From assembly GCF_017811815.1 (NCBI RefSeq), contig NZ_JADKZI010000004.1, positions 186,001-250,000 on the forward strand: a stretch of 64,000 nt of DNA. The letters are read 5' to 3'. The notes under the pieces are model-generated. The model had not been told where the DNA came from. It saw only the letters and a program-made list of their open reading frames with translations, and searched no databases. Source of the stretch: Flavonifractor sp. AGMB03687. Lineage in GTDB: Bacteria; Bacillota; Clostridia; Oscillospirales; Oscillospiraceae. Numbering within the stretch: the stretch's first letter is position 1; every line of letters starts with the position of its first letter. This document shows, piece after piece, positions 8,244 to 16,909 of this stretch. The position numbers and the translations under genes were made by a program.

Positions 8244-9875
8244 TCATTGCAAGCCGGGCAGTTGAACCGTGAAGGCCACGCCCCCCGTGCGGTTGACCGC
8301 CCAGCAGCGTCCACCGTGGGCCTCTGTCACCGCCCGGACGATAGCCAGGCCCAGGCCTGTGCCGCCGTCCGATCGGCTGCGGCCCTGGTCTCCCCGGTAG
8401 AAGGGCTCAAACAGGCGGTCCAGCTGCTCCGGCGGGATGGGTTCACCGTCGTTGTCCACCGTCAGTTGGATGCCCCGCCCCTTCCGGGTCAGGGTGATGG
8501 TCACCGTGCCGTAGGGTGTGCAGTGGCGCAGGGCGTTGTCCAGCAGATTGTCCACCGCCTCCTCCAGCCGCAGTTGATCCCCCAGTACAGCCGCCGGGTC
8601 CAGCCGGGTGACCAGCCGGAGTCCCTTCTGCTCCGCCGGAAGTGTCAGCCGGGCGGCGCAGTTTTCCACCAGGACAGTCAGGTCCAGCGGCTCCCGCTGG
8701 AGCACTCCGCCGTTCTCCAGACGGGACAGGTCCATCAGACTGCCCACCAGGGCCGCCATCCGGTCGCTCTCCTCCACCACGATACCCAGGTATTCCTGCC
8801 GTCTGTCCGGGTCGATGTCCTCCCGCAGGGCCTCGGCGTGGGTGCGCAGCACCGCCAGCGGGGTTTTCAGCTCATGGGCGGCCGCCCGGGTGAAGGCCCG
8901 CTCCCGCCGGATGGCCCGGGTCTCCAGCCAGGCGGTAAACAGCGCCAGGGCCACCGCTGCCGCCAGGGTCGCCAAGGCCGCGGGTTCCAGACCGGCCAGG
9001 AGATAATCACCGGGCAGGTAATCGTTGGACGCAACGGGATGTTCCCCATAATCCCGCAGACGGGCATTGTCCGTTCCACAATAGATGATGCTGGACTGTC
9101 CCAGCATCCACTGTGGATTGTCCGCTTCTACGGCATCCACCCCTGCCTCCAAGCCCCGGTACTGCTCCAGCCGCTTCTCCGGCCCACCCCGGCCCGTCAG
9201 CGTGGAGAAAAATTCCACATCGTAGGCACGGAATTCCTGTGGGGACCTGCCGGGAAAGAGGTCTGCATCGGAATCCACCAGCACCACCCGTTCTTCTCCG
9301 TAGAGAAGGGTCAGCATCCGGACATAGATCACCTCCCCCTCCTTCCAGCCGGTCAGTTCGATCTCGTCCAGCTGGACACCGTTCTTTTCTTCGCCGATCC
9401 AGAAGCAATGGTCGGAATAGCGGTTCAGGATACGGGCAGCCTCCGCCTGCTGGTCATCCGTCAGCGCCGGATCAAACACCAGAAAGCAGCCATCCGCTGT
9501 CCCGTTCTCCTGGAAGATCGAGCTGCAGCCCGCCAGCATCTGACTCTGCCCCAGCCGTTCTCCCTTCTCATCATACACCCGCACAAAGAGCTGCCCGCCG
9601 TAGTCCTTCAGGGTATCGCAGCTGTTCATGGTTAACATAACAGAGGTTTCATCCTTCTCCCAGGTCGAATATCCCTCCTCTGACGGCGTGGGAAAAGTAA
9701 ACTTCGTCTCACCCTGGACGATGGCATTGGGCAGTTCATTCTGCTGTCTGATGATATCCTCCTGGCTCCAGCGGTAATTGAGCCATAGCATAGCCCCCAC
9801 AGCCGCCCCCCAAAGCAATACGGAAATCAGCAGCGACTTGGCAAAACATCCGAAAAACAGCCGTCTATCTTTCAT
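8244..9875 (-). CDS. sensor histidine kinase with large extracytoplasmic domain
   Basis: This 543-residue kinase has TM1 at 13-33, an extracytoplasmic sensing region of about 260 residues with several Cys, and TM2 at 297-317. There is no HAMP domain: the membrane exit leads straight to the H-box TRAAAHELKTPL with His334. The ATPase domain has LLDNALRHCTPYGT and [13 protein letters not shown]. The ATG at 9875 is one base after the regulator stop and uses the ribosome binding site inside the regulator gene, so the pair is coupled. The extracellular domain is unlike standard PAS or Cache patterns and I cannot name its ligand. Confidence 0.9.
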   Translation of the reverse strand: MKDRRLFFGCFAKSLLISVLLWGAAVGAMLWLNYRWSQEDIIRQQNELPNAIVQGETKFTFPTPSEEGYSTWEKDETSVMLTMNSCDTLKDYGGQLFVRVYDEKGERLGQSQMLAGCSSIFQENGTADGCFLVFDPALTDDQQAEAARILNRYSDHCFWIGEEKNGVQLDEIELTGWKEGEVIYVRMLTLLYGEERVVLVDSDADLFPGRSPQEFRAYDVEFFSTLTGRGGPEKRLEQYRGLEAGVDAVEADNPQWMLGQSSIIYCGTDNARLRDYGEHPVASNDYLPGDYLLAGLEPAALATLAAAVALALFTAWLETRAIRRERAFTRAAAHELKTPLAVLRTHAEALREDIDPDRRQEYLGIVVEESDRMAALVGSLMDLSRLENGGVLQREPLDLTVLVENCAARLTLPAEQKGLRLVTRLDPAAVLGDQLRLEEAVDNLLDNALRHCTPYGTVTITLTRKGRGIQLTVDNDGEPIPPEQLDRLFEPFYRGDQGRSRSDGGTGLGLAIVRAVTEAHGGRCWAVNRTGGVAFTVQLPGLQ

Positions 9876-9876
9876 A

Positions 9877-10548
9877 TCAGCCGCCCTCCATCCGATAGCC
9901 CGCCTTGAACACCGTCTTGATCTGCTTTCCGGCGCCTCCCAGGGCCGCCCGCAAACTTTTGATGCGCACATCCACCGCCCGCTGACCGCCCTCAAAGTCG
10001 ATGCCCCACACCTTGTCCAGCAGCTGGTACCGGCTGAGCACCTGGCCCCTGTTGCGGATGAGACAGAGCAGCAGGTCGTACTCCCGGGGCGTCAAATCCA
10101 CCGGCTTTCCCCCTACGGTGCAGGTGCGCCCTGACGTATCCAGAGAGATAGCCCCGCAGGTAAGGGTGTCGCCCCCTCCCTCGCCCCGGCTGCGGCGGAT
10201 CACCGCCTTTGTCTTGGCCAGCAGCACCGCCAGAGAGAAGGGCTTGGTCACATAGTCATCCGCCCCTAAGGCATAGCCCTGGAGTACGTCTTCCTCGCTT
10301 CCCAGGGCGGTGAGGAAGAGGATGGGCACCCGGCTTTTGGCCCGCACCGCCCGGCACACCGAAAAGCCGTCCAGGTTAGGCATGAGCACATCCAGCAAAA
10401 TGGCATCGTAGTCGTGGTCCCGCAGCAGGTCCAGAGCCTCCTCCCCGTCCCGGGCCAGGTCGCAGTCCAGGCCGTGGGCAGTCAAATAGTCCCGGACGAT
10501 GTTGCGGATGCGGTCCTCGTCCTCCACCACCAGAATGCGGTCCGACAT
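9877..10548 (-). CDS. OmpR/PhoB-family response regulator
   Basis: This 223-residue regulator has a receiver domain with EDED at 9-12, phospho-acceptor Asp53 in LLDVLMP and the conserved Lys in VTKPF. A winged-helix output follows (LTPREYDLL, AVDVRIKSLR, GYRMEG). GGGGAGGACC lies directly before the ATG. It is the first gene of a two-gene operon with the kinase at 8244; regulated targets are not evident nearby. Confidence 0.93.
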   Translation of the reverse strand: MSDRILVVEDEDRIRNIVRDYLTAHGLDCDLARDGEEALDLLRDHDYDAILLDVLMPNLDGFSVCRAVRAKSRVPILFLTALGSEEDVLQGYALGADDYVTKPFSLAVLLAKTKAVIRRSRGEGGGDTLTCGAISLDTSGRTCTVGGKPVDLTPREYDLLLCLIRNRGQVLSRYQLLDKVWGIDFEGGQRAVDVRIKSLRAALGGAGKQIKTVFKAGYRMEGG

Positions 10549-10601
10549 GGTCCTCCCCTCCTTTCACACACAGAATAGCAGAAAGTTGTGTCCGTCTGAT
10601 G

Positions 10602-10638
10602 TCAAAAAGGGCGCTGCAATGGTATTGCAGCGCCCTTT
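10602..10638 (-). terminator. intrinsic terminator after the TelA gene
   Basis: A 15-bp perfect stem (10606-10620 and 10624-10638) with a 3-nt loop is followed on the minus strand by TTTTTGAC. It ends the TelA-family gene and separates it from the two-component operon. Confidence 0.9.
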
Positions 10639-10650
10639 GGCTTTTCTTGA

Positions 10651-11814
10651 TCAGCCCCGCAGCTCCAGCAGCTTCTGCTTCAGCTCGCCCTCGATGCGGC
10701 CCAGCTCCACTTCGGCCTCCCGGCGCTTCTGGGCGCCCTCCTGCTGGATGTGCATGACCTCATCCAGGGTGGAAATGAGCTGCTGGTTGGTGTGCTGGAG
10801 GGTCTCCAGATCCACCACAGAGCGCTCGGCCTCCCGGGCGGTCTCCACCGTGCCCATCTTCAGCATGTCGGCATTCTTCTGCAGCAGCTCGTTGGTCATG
10901 TTGGTCACCGCGTTCTGGGCAGCGGTGGCCTGACGGGAGTGCTCCAGACCCAGAGCCAGCACCATCTGGCTCTTCCACAGGGGGATAGTATTCACCAGGG
11001 AGGACTGGATCTTCTCCAGCATCAGGGAGTCGTTGTTCTGGATCATGCGGGTCTGGGGACCCATCTGGATGGAGATCATCCGGGTCAGCTCCAGATCGTG
11101 GATCTTCTTCTCAAAACGGGTGCACATGTTGGCCAGATCGTTGTAGGCCTGGGCGTCCTCCTGGGTCCCGCTCTGGGCGGCTTTCTGCCGCAGCTGCTCC
11201 AGCTCACCGGTGCGCACCTGGTGCAGGCGCTTCTTGCCCGCCAGGATATACATGGTCAGTTCCTTATAATATTTGGTGTTGAGGTCGTACATCTGGTCCA
11301 GCATGGCGATGTCCTTCATCAGGGTCACCTGGTGGGCCTCCAGTACCTCCACGATCTTGTTCACGTTGGTCTCGGCCTTGGCGTAGGAAGTCTTCATGGC
11401 CTCCAGCTGGTTGCGCTTCTTCTTGAAGAAGCCGAAGAGGCCCTTCTCCTCCTCTTCGCCGCCAAAGCCCTTCAGCTCCACCACCAGAGCGGACAGGGCA
11501 TCTCCCACCTCACCCAGATCCTTGGTGCGCACGGAGTTCAGGGTGCTCTCCGAGAAGCCGGCGATGTTCTTCTGAGCCGCCGCGCCGTACTGGAGCACGA
11601 GGTTGGTATCGGTCAGGTCGATCTTCTGGGCAAAGTCGTCCACCATCTTGCGCTCGGCCTCAGTGAGCTTGCTCTCGTCCAGCTGGATGGCCTTGGCCTC
11701 CTCACTGACGGCGGGGTCTGTATTCAGCTGGGGCGCGGCAGGGGCCTCCGCGGCGGCGGCGCCTAAATCCGGGGTCAGGGTCAGCTCCGGAGTAAAGTCC
11801 ATGTTGTCAGCCAT
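10651..11814 (-). CDS. TelA/toxic anion resistance family protein
   Basis: This 387-residue, soluble, helix-rich protein has the TelA pattern. A variable acidic N-terminus of ~70 residues is followed by FAQKIDLTD, GEVGDALSALVVEL-like helices, GFFKKKRNQLEAM, a long coiled-coil core and the conserved TRMISIQMGPQTRMIQ segment. Members are linked to tellurite or cell-envelope stress resistance, but the biochemical role is unknown. The ATG at 11814 has GGAGGAATACAGGT upstream; longer in-frame extensions run into the opposite gene promoter region. The companion XpaC-type gene usually paired with TelA is absent next door. Confidence 0.88.
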   Translation of the reverse strand: MADNMDFTPELTLTPDLGAAAAEAPAAPQLNTDPAVSEEAKAIQLDESKLTEAERKMVDDFAQKIDLTDTNLVLQYGAAAQKNIAGFSESTLNSVRTKDLGEVGDALSALVVELKGFGGEEEEKGLFGFFKKKRNQLEAMKTSYAKAETNVNKIVEVLEAHQVTLMKDIAMLDQMYDLNTKYYKELTMYILAGKKRLHQVRTGELEQLRQKAAQSGTQEDAQAYNDLANMCTRFEKKIHDLELTRMISIQMGPQTRMIQNNDSLMLEKIQSSLVNTIPLWKSQMVLALGLEHSRQATAAQNAVTNMTNELLQKNADMLKMGTVETAREAERSVVDLETLQHTNQQLISTLDEVMHIQQEGAQKRREAEVELGRIEGELKQKLLELRG

Positions 11815-11974
11815 ACCTGTATTCCTCCATCGTTCACGCCGGCAGCGCCGGAGCGTTCTTTCCAAATCATTGTACCGCCCCCCTCCTTCCCATGTCAAGA
11901 ACACGTTGACTTTAGCGCAAAAACTCATTATGATAATAAAGTATGTATCCCAGAAAAGAGAGGAAGTCTGTTCC

Positions 11975-13195
11975 ATGCTCACCCTGAAAGAGTTTAAGGA
12001 GGCCCGCAGCGTACTGTCCGGCGTCCTGCGCAACACCAATCTGGTCTACAGCTCCGCCTTCTCCAAGGCCACCGGCAACCACGTGTACATTAAGCCGGAA
12101 AATATGCAGGTGACCGGCGCCTACAAGATTCGCGGCGCCTACTATAAGATCAGCACCCTCTCCGAGGAGGAGAAGGCCAAAGGTCTGGTCACCGCCTCCG
12201 CCGGCAACCACGCTCAAGGCGTGGCCTACGCCGCCCAGCAGGCCGGTGTGGCCGCCACCATCGTCATGCCCACCACCACCCCCCTGGTGAAGGTGAACAA
12301 CACCAAGGATTACGGCGCCAAGGTGGTGCTGCATGGCGAGACCTTCGACGATGCCGCCGAGCTGGCTGCCAAGCTGTCCGCGGAGGAAGGCCTGACCTAC
12401 GTCCACCCCTTCAACGACCCCGCCATTGCCACCGGCCAGGGCACCATCTCCTACGAAATCTTCCAGGACCTGCCCGACGTGGACGTAATTCTGGTGCCCA
12501 TTGGCGGCGGCGGACTGGCCACCGGCGTGTCCACCCTGGCCAAGCTCCTCAACTCCAACGTCACAGTCATCGGCGTGGAGCCCACCGGCGCCGCCTCCAT
12601 GAAGGCCAGCCTGGAGGCCGGACACGTGGTCACCCTGGACAAGGTGGAGACCATTGCCGACGGTGTGGCGGTCAAGACCCCCGGCGACCAGATCTTCCCC
12701 TACATCCAGCAGAACATCGACGACATCATCACCATCGACGACGATGAGTTGGTGGACGCCTTCCTGGATATGATGGAGAAGCACAAGATGATCGTGGAGA
12801 ACGCCGGTCTGCTGCCCATCGCCGCCCTGAGCCACCTGAAGTGCAAGGGCAAGAACGTGGTTCCTGTCCTCTCCGGCGGCAACATGGATGTGATCACCGT
12901 GGCCAGCCTGGTGCAGCACGGCCTCATCAACCGGGGCCGGGTGTTCACCTTCTCTGTGCAGCTGCCAGACCGCCCCGGCGAGCTGCTGCGGGTGGCCCAG
13001 ATCGTGGCCGAAGCCAACGGCAACATCATCAAGCTGGAGCACAACCAGTTCATCAACATCAACCGCCAGAGCGGCGTGGAGCTGCGGGTCACCCTGGAGG
13101 CCTTCGGCCACACCCACAAGCGGGCCATTCTGGACGCCATGTGCTCCGCCGGCTATCAGGCCCGGGAGTGCCACACCAACGACTTCTACAACTAA
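11975..13195 (+). CDS. ilvA: threonine ammonia-lyase with C-terminal ACT-like domain
   Basis: This 406-residue PLP enzyme converts threonine to 2-oxobutyrate and ammonia. The PLP lysine is Lys51 in VTGAYKIRGAYYK, and the phosphate loop is PIGGGGLATG near residue 178. Residues ~330-406 form an ACT-type domain beginning with FTFSVQLPDRPGELLRVAQI. This is the short architecture with a single regulatory domain, intermediate between catabolic TdcB and biosynthetic IlvA. The ATG at 11975 has AGAGGAAG upstream; the frame is open earlier but overlaps the divergent TelA start. No other branched-chain genes are adjacent, so a catabolic role is as likely as isoleucine synthesis (tdcB would then be the better symbol). 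Confidence 0.88.
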   Translation: MLTLKEFKEARSVLSGVLRNTNLVYSSAFSKATGNHVYIKPENMQVTGAYKIRGAYYKISTLSEEEKAKGLVTASAGNHAQGVAYAAQQAGVAATIVMPTTTPLVKVNNTKDYGAKVVLHGETFDDAAELAAKLSAEEGLTYVHPFNDPAIATGQGTISYEIFQDLPDVDVILVPIGGGGLATGVSTLAKLLNSNVTVIGVEPTGAASMKASLEAGHVVTLDKVETIADGVAVKTPGDQIFPYIQQNIDDIITIDDDELVDAFLDMMEKHKMIVENAGLLPIAALSHLKCKGKNVVPVLSGGNMDVITVASLVQHGLINRGRVFTFSVQLPDRPGELLRVAQIVAEANGNIIKLEHNQFININRQSGVELRVTLEAFGHTHKRAILDAMCSAGYQARECHTNDFYN

Positions 13196-13218
13196 GCGGA
13201 CTTTCCTGTAAACCAGCT

Positions 13219-13249
13219 GTGTCCGGGGGAGAAGCTCTCCCCCGGACAC
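13219..13249 (+). terminator. strong hairpin after threonine ammonia-lyase
   Basis: A 14-bp perfect stem (13219-13232 and 13236-13249) with a 3-nt loop lies 23 bp after the stop codon. The downstream sequence is ACTATATG without a U run, so termination may be inefficient. The remaining ~200 bp up to rpe shows no convincing gene. Confidence 0.55.
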
Positions 13250-13449
13250 TATATGATGCGGCACGCGATTCCAGGGCATGGACCGCCGGGCCGGCAGCCC
13301 GTGGGCGCGTTGAGGGAGCGGCGGGGCCCCGGGCGACATCCGCTTGCTGTATCTTATGTGTCCGCCTCCCACTTTGCCCCGGTCCCCAATGCGGCCCCGG
13401 ACAGGCTCCTGTACCGGTTCGGCCTATCTTTTTGACTATGGAGTGGTAA

Positions 13450-14100
13450 ATGATGATCAAAATCGCCCCTTCCATCCTCTCTGCTGATTTTGTAAACCTG
13501 GAGCGGGACATCAAGCGAGTGTCCTCCGCCGACTGGCTCCATGTGGACGTAATGGACGGCTGCTTTGTGCCCAACATTACCATCGGCGTACCTGTGGTGC
13601 AATCCATCCGCAAGTGTACCGACATGTTCCTGGACGTCCACCTGATGATCGACAAGCCGGTGCGCTACATCGAGGCCTTTGCCAAGGCAGGCGCCGACCT
13701 GCTGAGCGTCCATCTGGAGGCCGACCACCCCACCCGCATCGCTGAGGCGCTCCGCCTTATGGGCGAGTGCGGCGTACAGAAGGCGGTGGCCCTGCGCCCC
13801 ATCACCTCGGCCAACGCCGTTCTGCCCTATATTGAGGATCTGGACATGGTGCTGGTGATGACCGTGGAGCCCGGCTTCGGCGGCCAGGCCTTTATGGAGC
13901 ACCAGCTGGACACCATCCGCCAGGTGCGCGCCATCATTGACAAGTACAATCCCGCCTGCCGGCTGGAGGTGGACGGTGGCGTCAGCCCCAAGACCGCCGG
14001 CAAGGTCATTGCCGCCGGTGCTGATACCCTGGTGGCCGGTTCTGCGGTGTACGGCGCGGCCGACCCCGCCGCCACCATTGCCGCCCTGCGGGAGGAGTAA
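13450..14100 (+). CDS. rpe: ribulose-phosphate 3-epimerase
   Basis: This 216-residue TIM-barrel enzyme interconverts ribulose 5-phosphate and xylulose 5-phosphate. Seen motifs are APSILSADF at the N-terminus, HVDVMDGCFVPN and DVHLMI with metal-binding His/Asp residues, MTVEPGFGGQ, EVDGGV and the phosphate-binding VAGSAVYG near the end. Two tandem ATGs occur; the ribosome binding site is weak (GGAGTGG). The cupin gene starts 2 bp after the stop and recR follows, suggesting one transcript. Confidence 0.95.
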   Translation: MMIKIAPSILSADFVNLERDIKRVSSADWLHVDVMDGCFVPNITIGVPVVQSIRKCTDMFLDVHLMIDKPVRYIEAFAKAGADLLSVHLEADHPTRIAEALRLMGECGVQKAVALRPITSANAVLPYIEDLDMVLVMTVEPGFGGQAFMEHQLDTIRQVRAIIDKYNPACRLEVDGGVSPKTAGKVIAAGADTLVAGSAVYGAADPAATIAALREE

Positions 14101-14102
14101 GC

Positions 14103-14564
14103 ATGCCTGCACCCATCACCGACCAGCAGGCAAAAGAGTTGGGTGTCACCACCCGCCATGAACGGATGGACAACGGTGAGCTGCGGTTCCGCCTGTGCGC
14201 CTCCGACGGAAGCTCCTACATCCGTACCGAGGCCAGCGACCAAAGCGGCTGGCAGAACAGCCACCTCCACCGGTACGTCCATGAGCTGAACGTCATCCAG
14301 CAGGGTACCATGTTGGTGGTGGAGGAGCGGGATGGGGCCCTGGTTCCCCGGGTGCTCCGCACCGGTGACTTCTACCTCTGCCCGCTGAACGTGCCCCACA
14401 ATTCCTACATGCTGCCGGGCACGGTGGCCCACACGGTAAAATATGGACAGGCTCTCCCCGACGTGGACTGGGTCGCCTGTCCGCAGCTGGACCCACGCTG
14501 CCGCGCCCTGAATGTGGAGGCCCTCATCCAGGCGTGTTCCCCCACCCCGCACCCAGGGGATTGA
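14103..14564 (+). CDS. cupin-fold protein of unknown function
   Basis: This 153-residue protein has a single cupin-like domain. HLHRYVHELNVIQQGTMLVV resembles cupin motif 1 with three His and one Glu, and GDFYLCPLNVPHNSYM resembles motif 2 with a His. A metal site is therefore plausible. It starts 2 bp after rpe and ends 24 bp before recR. Its place between a pentose-phosphate gene and recR gives no clear functional clue; sugar-phosphate isomerase or sensor roles are possible but unsupported. Confidence 0.75.
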   Translation: MPAPITDQQAKELGVTTRHERMDNGELRFRLCASDGSSYIRTEASDQSGWQNSHLHRYVHELNVIQQGTMLVVEERDGALVPRVLRTGDFYLCPLNVPHNSYMLPGTVAHTVKYGQALPDVDWVACPQLDPRCRALNVEALIQACSPTPHPGD

Positions 14565-14588
14565 TCTCTAAGAAGGGATGTTTCATTT

Positions 14589-15191
14589 ATGCAATACTTT
14601 CCCCCCGCCCTGGAGCAGCTGGTGGAGCAGTTTGCCCGGCTGCCCGGCATTGGCCGGAAGAGCGCCCAGCGGCTGGCTTTCTACGTCCTCTCCCTGCCGG
14701 AGGAGGACGCCGCCGCCTTTGCTCAGGCCATCACCGAGGCCAAGGCCGCCATCCACTGCTGCCCCGTGTGCCAGAATTTCTCCCAGGGGGACGGGCTGTG
14801 CCCCATCTGCCAGGACCCCAAGCGGGACCAGTCGGTGATCTGTGTGGTGGCCGATCCCAAGGATGTAGCGGCCATGGAGCGCTCCCGGGAATATCCCGGT
14901 GTGTACCACGTCCTCCACGGCGTCATCTCCCCCATGAACCACGTGGGCCCCGACGAGCTGCGGGTGAAGGAGCTGGTGAGCCGTGTGGCGGCCGGCGGCG
15001 TCAGCGAGGTCATTATGGCCACCAACCCGGACACCGAGGGTGAGGCTACCGCCATGTACCTCTCCCGCATGCTGCGTCCCTTCGGCGTGAAGGTAACCCG
15101 GCTAGCCTACGGCATCCCGGTGGGCAGCCACCTGGAGTACGCCGACGACGCCACCCTGATGCGTGCCCTGGAGGGCCGCCGGGAGATCTGA
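14589..15191 (+). CDS. recR: recombination mediator RecR
   Basis: This 200-residue DNA repair protein acts with RecF and RecO to load RecA at gaps. It shows the N-terminal helix-hairpin-helix LPGIGRKSAQRLAF, a four-cysteine zinc finger (CCPVC ... LCPIC, residues ~57-75), and a Toprim domain with VVADPKD and MATNPDTEGEATA. The C-terminus has the usual TRLAYGIPVGSHLEYAD pattern. Length is normal. In many Firmicutes recR follows dnaX and a YbaB gene; here it follows rpe and a cupin gene instead. A strong terminator ends the unit. Confidence 0.97.
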   Translation: MQYFPPALEQLVEQFARLPGIGRKSAQRLAFYVLSLPEEDAAAFAQAITEAKAAIHCCPVCQNFSQGDGLCPICQDPKRDQSVICVVADPKDVAAMERSREYPGVYHVLHGVISPMNHVGPDELRVKELVSRVAAGGVSEVIMATNPDTEGEATAMYLSRMLRPFGVKVTRLAYGIPVGSHLEYADDATLMRALEGRREI

Positions 15192-15216
15192 GTACAAAAC
15201 CATGTTATTCTAAGGA

Positions 15217-15247
15217 AAACGGCCGCCCAGTGGGCGGCCGTTTTTTT
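15217..15247 (+). terminator. intrinsic terminator after recR
   Basis: An AACGGCCGCCCA arm and its complement with a 2-nt loop are followed by TTTTTTT. Its core is nearly identical to the terminator at 16846-16877 on the far side of the sigma-factor pair. Confidence 0.93.
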
Positions 15248-15316
15248 GCAATCGGTGAAACAATTTTGATCATTCAATGATATTATTAGTGAAAAGCTTT
15301 TCAGGGAGTACAAACT

Positions 15317-15799
15317 ATGTTGAATGATGAACAATTTAGCTGCCTTGCAAAATTGTATATGGATATGGTATTCCGATTGGCGTTCAACTACACAAAAAGC
15401 CGATCAGAGGCAGATGACATCACGCAGGATGTGCTCATTAAGCTCTATCGCGTGGATAAAGTGTTTGACAGTGAGGCGCATATCAAGCATTGGCTGATTC
15501 GTGTTACCATCAACGAATGTAAAAAAGCATTTTTATCTCCGTGGAAACGAACGGAGCCCATTGAGGATTATGCTTCGACACTCTCTTTTCCATCCCCGGA
15601 GCATAGCGAGCTGTTCTATGCGGTCATGGAGCTGCCTCAAAAGTACCGTGTTCCAATCTTTTTGCACTACTACGAGGAGTACTCCTGCGAGGAAATCTCC
15701 AAACTCCTCAAAATTCCCAACGCAACTGTCCGCACCAGATTAAGACGCGGACGGGAGATTCTTAAATCCAATCTTCAGGAGGCAGACAGTCATGTTTGA
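15317..15799 (+). CDS. ECF-type RNA polymerase sigma factor
   Basis: This 160-residue sigma factor has region 2 (YTKSRSEADDITQDVLIKLY, binding core polymerase and -10 DNA) and region 4 (EEYSCEEISKLLKIPN followed by VRTRLRRGR, a helix-turn-helix for the -35 element). Regions 1 and 3 are missing, as in extracytoplasmic-function sigma factors. The ATG at 15317 follows a CAGGGAG site. It overlaps its probable anti-sigma gene by 8 bp. The coding sequence is visibly richer in A/T than its neighbours. TGAAAC at 15256-15261 resembles an ECF -35 element, so autoregulation is possible, but no convincing -10 partner was found. Confidence 0.92.
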   Translation: MLNDEQFSCLAKLYMDMVFRLAFNYTKSRSEADDITQDVLIKLYRVDKVFDSEAHIKHWLIRVTINECKKAFLSPWKRTEPIEDYASTLSFPSPEHSELFYAVMELPQKYRVPIFLHYYEEYSCEEISKLLKIPNATVRTRLRRGREILKSNLQEADSHV

Positions 15800-16790
15800 T
15801 CAAAAAACCTATCAGGAGACCTTTTCCTCCCTTCACGCCTCCGAAGATGTGCTTGTGGAGGTAATGAATATGACACACAAGAGCAGAAAACGTGCAAAAT
15901 GGTCCAGAACCGCTGCCGTAGCAGCTGCTGTTTTGTGCGGCATCGTCACAGCCGCCGCTGCGGTAGGCTTTCTCCGTTATGAAAACCCAGCGGCCATGCT
16001 GCGTGCGCTGTTTGGGGAAAATGTAAGCTCCGGAAACGGCATCGTGGAGTATAACGAGTATGGAAAACTGATAACAAACCTCCCCGCCTGGGAGCGGGTG
16101 CCGGTGGATGAGACCCTGGCCCAGGAATTGATCGCACCGTACATTTTTGCCGTAGGGGAAAGTACGGCATGCGGCGACTACACGTTAAACGTGGAAGCGC
16201 TCCTATATGACGCCGCAACACGGGCAGGGATGCTCTATTACACGGTGGAAAACAGCAATGGGGTCAGCGGTTATGAAGTATCTCCCAACGGGGAGCTGTG
16301 GTGGCCTGCGGAGACACCTGTTTTTACAATCGTGCAGAGCGCCAGCCGCGACTATCTGGATACGGCCATGAGCAGTAAAACAAAGTTATACATCTGCACC
16401 TATTTTATTGCAGACCCGTCTCAGAAAACCATCTGTGTGGGGATCGGCTCAGGGGATGACTGGACCAAAAGGAATGACATTTCCATGGAATTGCCCGGCG
16501 ACATAGGCATCGCAGGCGTTGAGTTGGCCGACGGTGCGGTTTACATCTCCCCCGTCAGCATTCAAATGGATCTGGCTTCCCTTGGGGTGGACGGTGATTC
16601 CATTGACAGCGTCACACTGTATTATGTGGACGGCTCCAAATATGTGGTGGAGAACGAGGCCGACTTTGTTTCGAACCAAACCTACGGCTTGCTCGACCTG
16701 GAAGGCAGCATCCTCACCTATACCTTCAACCGGATCGTGGATACAAACAGCATTGCATCCGTAGAAATCAACGGCGTGATGTATGAGTGA
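15792..16790 (+). CDS. membrane-anchored anti-sigma factor-like protein
   Basis: This 332-residue protein has a short cytoplasmic N-terminus (1-39), a single TM helix at about 40-61 (AAVAAAVLCGIVTAAAAVGF) and a ~270-residue extracytoplasmic domain that looks beta-rich. The layout and 8-bp overlap with the ECF sigma gene fit an anti-sigma factor of the DUF4179 type, which holds the sigma factor at the membrane until a signal arrives. The zinc HxxxCxxC motif of ZAS anti-sigma factors is absent. A terminator follows. The extracellular ligand is unknown. Confidence 0.78.
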   Translation: MFDQKTYQETFSSLHASEDVLVEVMNMTHKSRKRAKWSRTAAVAAAVLCGIVTAAAAVGFLRYENPAAMLRALFGENVSSGNGIVEYNEYGKLITNLPAWERVPVDETLAQELIAPYIFAVGESTACGDYTLNVEALLYDAATRAGMLYYTVENSNGVSGYEVSPNGELWWPAETPVFTIVQSASRDYLDTAMSSKTKLYICTYFIADPSQKTICVGIGSGDDWTKRNDISMELPGDIGIAGVELADGAVYISPVSIQMDLASLGVDGDSIDSVTLYYVDGSKYVVENEADFVSNQTYGLLDLEGSILTYTFNRIVDTNSIASVEINGVMYE

Positions 16791-16845
16791 GTCGAAGTGG
16801 TCAGAACCTGACCGGCTTCTGAAGCTGATAAGGATAGATCGTCAT

Positions 16846-16877
16846 AAAAAATGGCCGCCCATTGGGCGGCCATTTTT
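16846..16877. terminator. bidirectional intrinsic terminator
   Basis: A ~15-bp stem (AAAAATGGCCGCCCA and complement) with a 2-nt junction has A and T runs on both sides. It lies between the anti-sigma gene and the convergent SLH protein gene. Confidence 0.92.
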
Positions 16878-16909
16878 ACATAATAGCTGCAGCAAAACCT
16901 ATTTCTCTG

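Noticed and set aside
13196-13449. Possible small gene between threonine ammonia-lyase and rpe
   Set aside because: A 60-codon frame (13253-13435) has no ribosome binding site and no recognisable product; only a hairpin is supported here.
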